DNA from: Blautia sp. OF03-15BH
GTDB lineage: Bacteria > Bacillota > Clostridia > Lachnospirales > Lachnospiraceae
Assembly: GCF_003463065.1 (NCBI RefSeq)
Contig: NZ_QSCM01000021.1
Location: 1 to 46,128, forward strand
DNA length: 46,128 nt
Reading direction: 5' to 3'
Positions 41,022 through 46,128 of the stretch are shown here, piece after piece. A model generated the notes under the pieces. The model was not told the origin of the DNA. It made no database searches and saw only the letters and a program-made list of their open reading frames with translations. The translations under genes were made by a program, and so were the position numbers. How positions within the stretch are numbered: position 1 is the first letter of the stretch; each line of letters begins with the position of its first letter.

Positions 41022-41795
41022 TTATTTATATGTTATATTGGCGGGTTCCATGGGTTCGTTGAGCAGTGAACGCAAGAACCTTAACGTCCTTTCATCTTTC
41101 GGGCTTTCAATGACCTCTTTCGGGCTGCCCTGCTCGACAATGACGCCGCCTTCCATATAGATCACACGGTCAGCCACATCGCGGGCGAAACTGATCTCAT
41201 GGGTCACGACGATCATCGTGATACCACTCTTTGCCACGGCACGCATGGCACCCAGCACCTCTCCTACCAGTTCCGGGTCAAGAGCGGAGGTGGGCTCGTC
41301 AAAAAGAATCACCTTGGGATTTAAAGCCAGAGCCCTGCAGATGCCCACACGCTGCTGCTGACCGCCAGAAAGCTGTGCCGGATAAGCGGAGGCTCTGTTT
41401 TCCAGATTCACTTTTTTCAAAAGTGCCATGGCCGTTTCCACAGCCTGCTCATGAGGAATCTTCCGCACCGTGGTCAGACCTTCCGTGATGTTCTGTAAAA
41501 CGGTCTTATTGCGAAAAAGATTATAATTCTGAAATACCATTCCGGTTTTCCGGCGAAGAGCCAGCGTTTCCTTATGATGATGCTTCTGGCTGTCCACGGT
41601 CAGTCCGTCAATGGTTATCGTTCCCTGATCTGCGGGGGCAAGAAAATTGATGGTCCGCAAAAGAGTCGTCTTTCCGGATCCGGAGGGTCCCAGGATGACC
41701 ACTACCTCTCCTTCCTCCACAGAAAGATCCACGCCGTTTAAGATATCCACGCCACCCAGTTTTTTTCTGATATTTTTCAATTCTACCATTGCCAT
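41022..41795 (-). CDS. Polar amino-acid ABC transporter ATP-binding protein
   Basis: This 257-residue GlnQ/TcyC-type ATPase powers the importer encoded by the two permease genes upstream. Walker A GPSGSGKTT (about residues 35-43), the Q-loop FQNYNLF, signature LSGGQQQR, Walker B ILFDEPTSALD and the H-loop VTHE are all intact. It starts 19 bases after the second permease gene, with AGGAG upstream. Confidence 0.95.
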   Translation of the reverse strand: MAMVELKNIRKKLGGVDILNGVDLSVEEGEVVVILGPSGSGKTTLLRTINFLAPADQGTITIDGLTVDSQKHHHKETLALRRKTGMVFQNYNLFRNKTVLQNITEGLTTVRKIPHEQAVETAMALLKKVNLENRASAYPAQLSGGQQQRVGICRALALNPKVILFDEPTSALDPELVGEVLGAMRAVAKSGITMIVVTHEISFARDVADRVIYMEGGVIVEQGSPKEVIESPKDERTLRFLRSLLNEPMEPANITYK

Positions 41796-41814
41796 ATCTT
41801 CTGTCTCCTGTCTT

Positions 41815-42528
41815 TTATACCGCAGAAACGGTCTTCTGATAACGATTCATCTTCTTATTGATCCGTTTCAGGATCTGCTCCGCAAGGATACATACTGCCC
41901 AGTAAATGCCTGCTGCCACCAGATATCCCTCAAGGATCGCATAATTGACGGCAGTGGAAGCCCGGGCTGTTGCCAGAAGCTCAAACACATTTACCACGGA
42001 AGCCAGGCTGGTGGCCTTCAGAAGCCACATGAAGTAGTTGGAAAGGTTCGGAAGAGAGATCACCACGGCCTGTGGGATCACGATCCTCCACATAGCCTGA
42101 AACGTGCTCATTCCTACGGAGTAAGCAGCCTCCAGCTGCCCTTTGTCCACCGCTCTGTAAGAAGAAACCACCACATCCGTCATATAGGCTCCGTAATTGA
42201 AGGCAAATGCCACCACAGCAAAACCAAAATAAGAAGGATGCTTCGGATCATAAGTGTATCCAAGTACGCCATCAAAAGCCCGGAGCACATAAGGGAGTGC
42301 ATAATAGCAGAACAAAAGCTGGACGATCAGCGGAACGCCTTTGATGAAGGTGTTGAGTCCGATGACGAACTGCTTCAGCACCGGAATCTTTTTCAGGATA
42401 CAGACTCCGAAGAGCACAGCCAGCAAAATTGCAAAAAAAAGTGATGCAAAAGTAAGTTCCAGTGTCACCGGCAGGGCACTAAGCACTGTCGGAATGTCCG
42501 ATATCATAAATTTTACATTCAGATTCAT
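41815..42528 (-). CDS. Amino-acid ABC transporter permease (HisM/GlnP-type), second subunit
   Basis: This 237-residue membrane protein has the DUF-like N-terminal segment LPVTLELTFASLFFAILLAV and the EAA loop around KGQLEAAYSVGMSTFQAMWRIVIPQA, which contacts the ATPase. There are about five helices. The start codon overlaps the stop of the first permease by 4 bp (ATGA). It pairs with that protein as a heterodimer. Confidence 0.93.
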   Translation of the reverse strand: MNLNVKFMISDIPTVLSALPVTLELTFASLFFAILLAVLFGVCILKKIPVLKQFVIGLNTFIKGVPLIVQLLFCYYALPYVLRAFDGVLGYTYDPKHPSYFGFAVVAFAFNYGAYMTDVVVSSYRAVDKGQLEAAYSVGMSTFQAMWRIVIPQAVVISLPNLSNYFMWLLKATSLASVVNVFELLATARASTAVNYAILEGYLVAAGIYWAVCILAEQILKRINKKMNRYQKTVSAV

Positions 42529-43220
42529 GCGATACCCCTTTCATGCCGGCTGTAATGACGGGTCAGGCTGTTGAAAACCAGTTCGATGACCACATTGATC
42601 AGGAAATACAGGATCGCTGCCGCCAGAAGGATCCAGATCTGACCGTAGCCTCTGTGCTGGGCAATGATCTTGTCCGCCCGGCCCATGACATCCACAACAC
42701 CAATGACATAGGCTATGGCGGTCCCTTTCAGAAGGTCGATCTCCAGGTTTTTCAGGTTCGGAAGCGCAATCTGCATGGTCAGAGGAGCGATCACATGGCG
42801 AAAGCACTGCCAGCGGCTGTAGCCGATGGAATATCCCGCCTCGATCTGATCCTTGTCAATGGCTTCATAAGCGCCCCGGAAGGCCTCGGAAACAAAGCTG
42901 GAAAAGTTACAGCAGGTCGCTATCACATAAAAAATTCCGGCGTCCCAACGATTGATATTGATCCCAAAGGGTTCAAAGATCTTCGGGAGCCCGAAAAACA
43001 CAATATAGATCTGAACCAGCCCCGGCGTTCCCCTGAAAAAAGAAACAAACAGGGAAACCAGCCAGTACAGCGCATTCTTTTTTCCCACCCGTACCCGGCA
43101 GATCCATGCTCCCAGGACCAGGGAGATCACGGTCGGCACCAGAAAATAAAACAGGGTTGCCGGAATATATTCCACCAGCACCGGAAGGCTGGAAATAAAT
43201 AATTCATGTCCTCTCCACAT
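42525..43220 (-). CDS. Amino-acid ABC transporter permease (HisQ/GlnP-type), first subunit
   Basis: This 231-residue permease has the membrane segment start LPVLVEYIPATLFYFLVPT and the EAA loop DQIEAGYSIGYSRWQCFRHVIAPLT. The start at 43218-43220 has AGGAG; an in-frame start 15 codons upstream is less likely. It lies 72 bases after the binding-protein gene. Two different permease genes make this a heteromeric transporter of the polar amino-acid (PAAT) type. Confidence 0.92.
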   Translation of the reverse strand: MWRGHELFISSLPVLVEYIPATLFYFLVPTVISLVLGAWICRVRVGKKNALYWLVSLFVSFFRGTPGLVQIYIVFFGLPKIFEPFGININRWDAGIFYVIATCCNFSSFVSEAFRGAYEAIDKDQIEAGYSIGYSRWQCFRHVIAPLTMQIALPNLKNLEIDLLKGTAIAYVIGVVDVMGRADKIIAQHRGYGQIWILLAAAILYFLINVVIELVFNSLTRHYSRHERGIA

Positions 43221-43292
43221 GCAAATACTCCTATTACAACAGTACAGTCCATGACACCCGGTCATGAACTGTAACTGTGATCTTTTTCTTTA

Positions 43293-44108
43293 TCAGTCGC
43301 GAAGACCCAGCTCTTTTGCCACCTCGAAGTTGTCCTCACCGAAGAATTCCTCAGTCAGTTTACTTAAGGTACCATCCTCAGTAAGAGCATCGATGGCTTT
43401 GTTCACTGCCTCCTGAAGCTCTGTCTGATCCTTGTTGATCAAAAAGTCGGTGTCTCTTCCGTCTACACGGTCGGTAATGGTCAGATCGTCATAGCCGGTC
43501 TCTTCCAGGATCGCATTGGCCTGCTCTGCGGAAAGATAAGCAGCATCGTAAACGCCATCCTCCACGCTGGTGATCTCATCTGCCATTGCTCCGGATGCTG
43601 CCAGCGTTTCGAAATCAAGCTTGATATCCGGATGTTTTTCCATCCAGTCTGCCAGAGCGACTGCACGACCGTCTGTTGCAACGATGGGGGCAATGCTCTT
43701 TCCGTCCATATCCTCCAGGCTCTTGATGCCGCTGTCATTCTTCACGACCAGATTCATGAAGAAATAGTTGTACGGATTGGATACCAGGAAAGCTTCCTCT
43801 CTTGCCGGTGTACGGAATTTGCAGCCGGAATCCAGATCGTATTTTCCGCTGGTGGTTCCTGCCAGAGCTGTCTCATAATCCAGTACGGTATAATTGAAGG
43901 TCCAGTCATCCAGATAATCATCGATGAGTTTCAATACTTCATACTCATATCCTGCCGGTTCCCCGTTATCATCCTCATAGGTATAAGGAGCGTTCTCTGC
44001 TTCCAGAACGATTTCTGCCGTTTTCGCGTCATCGGCGCTTGCTGTCATTCCGAAGGCTGCGGTTGCTGCTGCGATAAGTGCCATGGTAGCTGTCAGATTT
44101 TTTTTCAT
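43293..44108 (-). CDS. Amino-acid-binding protein of ABC transporter (SBP family 3)
   Basis: This 271-residue exported binding protein has a signal peptide (residues 1-~25, ending in MTASADD). The mature part shows ENAPYTYEDDNGEPAGYEYEVLKLI, typical of family 3 proteins for polar amino acids. As with the sugar-binding protein of this window, there is no lipobox cysteine. The start at 44106-44108 has GAGGAG; 22 upstream in-frame codons are not signal-like. It is the first gene of the operon that includes an ATC hydrolase, so cystine or another cysteine-related ligand is a reasonable guess. Confidence 0.92.
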   Translation of the reverse strand: MKKNLTATMALIAAATAAFGMTASADDAKTAEIVLEAENAPYTYEDDNGEPAGYEYEVLKLIDDYLDDWTFNYTVLDYETALAGTTSGKYDLDSGCKFRTPAREEAFLVSNPYNYFFMNLVVKNDSGIKSLEDMDGKSIAPIVATDGRAVALADWMEKHPDIKLDFETLAASGAMADEITSVEDGVYDAAYLSAEQANAILEETGYDDLTITDRVDGRDTDFLINKDQTELQEAVNKAIDALTEDGTLSKLTEEFFGEDNFEVAKELGLRD

Positions 44109-44156
44109 AAGTTTTTCTCCTCGCTTAATTCCTACTGTTTCGATAGATTTAGTGTT

Positions 44157-44184
44157 ATTATACTTTTTTTCCAAAAATTGTCAA
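44157..44184 (-). promoter_or_regulatory. Promoter of the amino-acid transporter operon
   Basis: On the - strand TTGACA (44179-44184) and TATAAT (44157-44162) are spaced by 16 bp. The start codon lies about 40 bases downstream of the expected transcription start. Confidence 0.7.
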
Positions 44185-44203
44185 TCAGATAACGGTATAT
44201 AGA

Positions 44204-44245
44204 GGTATGCGAAATTTCAATACCACGATATAGAAAAAAACTATA
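44204..44245. promoter_or_regulatory. Two dyads upstream of the amino-acid operon promoter
   Basis: GGTAT (44204-44208) and ATACC (44220-44224) flank the 8-bp palindrome GAAATTTC (44211-44218). Further upstream TATAG (44229-44233) and CTATA (44241-44245) flank seven A residues; this resembles part of a Met-box type site bound by LysR regulators in streptococci. Both lie 20-60 bp before the -35, as for an activator. Confidence 0.45.
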
Positions 44246-44270
44246 GCACCGTCTGAGAGCATAACAACAG

Positions 44271-44306
44271 ACAAGGACAGAGCCGTAAAATGAACTCTGT
44301 CCTTGT
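44271..44306 (-). terminator. Hairpin after the AAA-ATPase/nuclease-like gene
   Basis: ACAAGGACAGAG (44271-44282) and CTCTGTCCTTGT (44295-44306) are a perfect 12-bp stem with a 12-base loop. On the - strand the U run is broken (CTGTTGTT), so termination may be partial. Confidence 0.55.
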
Positions 44307-44353
44307 TGATGAATGGTATGCTTTTGGGCGGATATGACCGCTATTTCTGATTT

Positions 44354-46057
44354 TTACAGTTTCTCGGCAACTACCTGACATCGTTTTCTGCAGAAAGAAA
44401 TTCCATAGATCAAGATATCATTTCGTCCTTCATTTCGTAAATATTCATCGTAACGACGTTCTCTGATCTGTTCCAGTGCGGCTGCACAGGCTTTTCCCAA
44501 TGCTGCAAAAGAACTGACATATTTCACTTCAATGATGATCCCCGCTTCCGGATCTTCCGGTTCGATCAGAATATCACAAAAACCGTCTCCCGATTCCATA
44601 TTGGATCTGATAAGCCACTCCGGATTACTTCGCAACAGTCCCAGCAACAGACCATGATAAAAATTCTCCTTCTGACCTTCCCGTGCTTTCGTATCCAGAA
44701 TGCTGATCATATTGCTGAGAATCAAAGTCAGCTGTTTTTGAATTTCTTCGGCATTTCCACATAAAAATGCCTCACAAAATGCTGACATTTTCCTTGCATC
44801 TTTTACGACTGCTTTTTGAAACCACTCCTGAATCTGGTAGATAAAGACATCTCGCACTTCTTTATTGGGAATGATCAGTTTATAAACCCCTCGTTCTATT
44901 TTTTCCTGCTGTGTAAGATACCCCGTTGTAAATAATACACTCCACAAATTGCCAATATCATTGTCTATCTCATCGTAAGTCAGTTCCAGACGAACTGCTT
45001 TTTCGATTCCTTCTCCTGCAATCAGGCGTTCGATCTCATCCCGTGTTGTTTTGTCTGCTTTATCTACAAAACGTTTTACCAGTTCATTTCCACTCGTATT
45101 GATCCAATAGGACTGTGGTTCCGCGTCCGGATCTCCCAAAAGACGATCCACATGATTAATAACATCCCAGGGTGAGTAAACATCTGCATCCCCAAAATGA
45201 TAACCATCATACCATTCCTTTGTTTCCATGAAATGACTTGTCAGATGATAGTATTCCAATAATTTCCGTACTTCCGTATCTGTAAAGCCAAATTGCTCGT
45301 CAAACCTGGCATCTGTAATAGAAAGTACCTTGAAATTATTCAGTCCGGTAAAAATACTTTCCTTGGAAATACGCAGGCATCCCGTCAGTACTGCAAACTG
45401 CAGAGCATCGTTTGTTTTTAAAGCCTGTCCGAAAATCCCTCGGATCAGAGACACCATCTCCCGATAATACCCATGCTGAAATGCTTTATCAAGTGGAACA
45501 TCATATTCATCAATCAAAATAATTGTTTTTTGACCATAATATTTGGACAGGAGCTGAGACAAAATCTGCAGACTGGAAGTAAGTACATTTCCCTCCATAG
45601 AATAATGCCCTTCTTGCCAGGCCGTCAGCGCATGATATCTTTTCTTTTCATTTTCAGAAAGCTTATCACTCTCCTGTAAAAATGAAAAACGTTCTGCTTC
45701 CATACCGATCAATTCAGCAAAACGTTCTTTTGCCTCTTCAAAAGTAAGCCCATCCACATTTTTAAGCGAAAGAAAAATTACCGGAAACTTCCCCAGATAT
45801 TTTTCACAGAGCGCTTTCTTGTGCGAAATATACAGATTTTCAAACAAAGAACTGTCTGTCCCTATTTCAAAGAAACTGCGGAGCATGCTCATGTTCAATG
45901 TTTTTCCAAATCGGCGGGGCCGTGTAAACAGATTGACCTCTCCCCATTGAGCAAGAAGCTGCTCGATCAACTTCGTTTTATCAACATAATAAAACGCTTC
46001 TTTCCGGATCTTTTCAAAGCTGTCAATTCCTACCGGTAATTTTAATAACTTCGCCAT
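44354..46057 (-). CDS. AAA-ATPase-like / PD-(D/E)XK nuclease-family protein
   Basis: This 567-residue protein has an N-terminal AAA-ATPase_like domain with the variant Walker A RPRRFGKT (residues 46-53) and Walker B IILIDEYD, and a C-terminal PD-(D/E)XK-type domain with D495 and EVK (E510/K512). The family is greatly expanded in gut anaerobes and Bacteroidetes, and its function is unknown; defence, transposon-linked or nuclease roles have been suggested on fold grounds only. It is more AT-rich than the genes before it and has no functional partner beside it. GTG at 46064-46066 or ATG at 46055-46057 could start it; the ATG has AGGTGG nearby. The spacer up to the window end shows nothing clear. 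Confidence 0.85.
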   Translation of the reverse strand: MAKLLKLPVGIDSFEKIRKEAFYYVDKTKLIEQLLAQWGEVNLFTRPRRFGKTLNMSMLRSFFEIGTDSSLFENLYISHKKALCEKYLGKFPVIFLSLKNVDGLTFEEAKERFAELIGMEAERFSFLQESDKLSENEKKRYHALTAWQEGHYSMEGNVLTSSLQILSQLLSKYYGQKTIILIDEYDVPLDKAFQHGYYREMVSLIRGIFGQALKTNDALQFAVLTGCLRISKESIFTGLNNFKVLSITDARFDEQFGFTDTEVRKLLEYYHLTSHFMETKEWYDGYHFGDADVYSPWDVINHVDRLLGDPDAEPQSYWINTSGNELVKRFVDKADKTTRDEIERLIAGEGIEKAVRLELTYDEIDNDIGNLWSVLFTTGYLTQQEKIERGVYKLIIPNKEVRDVFIYQIQEWFQKAVVKDARKMSAFCEAFLCGNAEEIQKQLTLILSNMISILDTKAREGQKENFYHGLLLGLLRSNPEWLIRSNMESGDGFCDILIEPEDPEAGIIIEVKYVSSFAALGKACAAALEQIRERRYDEYLRNEGRNDILIYGISFCRKRCQVVAEKL

Positions 46058-46128
46058 CTTATCCACCTGCCGTTACTGAAAACTTATAAAAAGTTATAAA
46101 CTTCCATGTTTCATTCCTACTTCAACGA

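Noticed and set aside
1..46128. tRNA, rRNA, CRISPR arrays, transposases and phage genes
   Set aside because: T-loop-like signatures and direct-repeat arrays were looked for by eye; none held up. A GTATTTGAACCG-like string near 19276 lies inside tilS and has no cloverleaf around it.

Overview
The window looks like chromosomal DNA of an anaerobic, spore-forming Gram-positive bacterium of the class Clostridia, most likely a Lachnospiraceae-type gut commensal. The reasons are a conserved sporulation/division block (mazG, HU, rqcP, yabP, yabQ, divIC, spoIIE, tilS, hpt, ftsH), a CotS-like spore coat kinase, an oxygen-sensitive class III ribonucleotide reductase, strong AGGAGG ribosome binding sites, and genes for intracellular use of plant-type oligosaccharides. 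No rRNA, tRNA, CRISPR array, transposase or phage gene was recognised. Genus and species cannot be fixed from the sequence alone.

Layout. 1-900: a 5'-truncated AraC-type regulator on the + strand, followed by a highly structured intergenic element. 936-12735: a sugar-utilisation locus on the - strand. A LacI-type regulator is followed by a solute-binding protein, two CUT1 permeases, a metallo-beta-lactamase-fold hydrolase and a GH43 enzyme. A separately promoted GH2 beta-mannosidase plus GH1 beta-glucosidase pair comes next, then a small P-loop kinase-like protein. All three hydrolases lack signal peptides, so imported oligosaccharides are probably cleaved in the cytoplasm. No transporter ATPase is encoded here. 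12993-16396: a two-gene ThrE-like exporter and a cytoplasmic GH13 amylase-family enzyme. 16679-24426: the sporulation/division/tRNA-modification block in the same order as in Bacillus subtilis, but with an unusually short SpoIIE. 24456-29585: phosphohexomutase, CotS-like kinase, CCA-adding enzyme and UppP. 29834-32583: cold-shock protein and, convergent to it, anaerobic ribonucleotide reductase NrdD with an extra C-terminal redoxin domain and paired NrdR-type boxes in front of its promoter. 32999-40239: HflX, a TPR lipoprotein, Y-family polymerase, flavin reductase, CBS-type pyrophosphatase and an S1-domain protein. 40489-44108: a polar amino-acid ABC transporter in one operon with an ATC-hydrolase-family gene, suggesting uptake of a cysteine-related compound. 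44354-46057: an AT-rich AAA-ATPase/PD-(D/E)XK protein of unknown function.

Regulation. Dyads sharing a GGAAAACG core, or close to it, lie at the promoters of the binding-protein operon, lacI, the GH13 gene, the mannosidase gene and the 936-1556 gene, so the carbohydrate genes appear to form one regulon under the local LacI protein or CcpA. The most unusual signal is at 40306-40364. Five hexamers repeated at exactly 11-bp intervals, resembling a PhoP (Pho) box, lead into a -10 element and a ribosome binding site, but no gene follows on that strand. Other points worth a second look are the reduced SpoIIE, the NrdD-redoxin fusion, two solute-binding proteins without lipobox cysteines, and several RNA structures with competing pairings.
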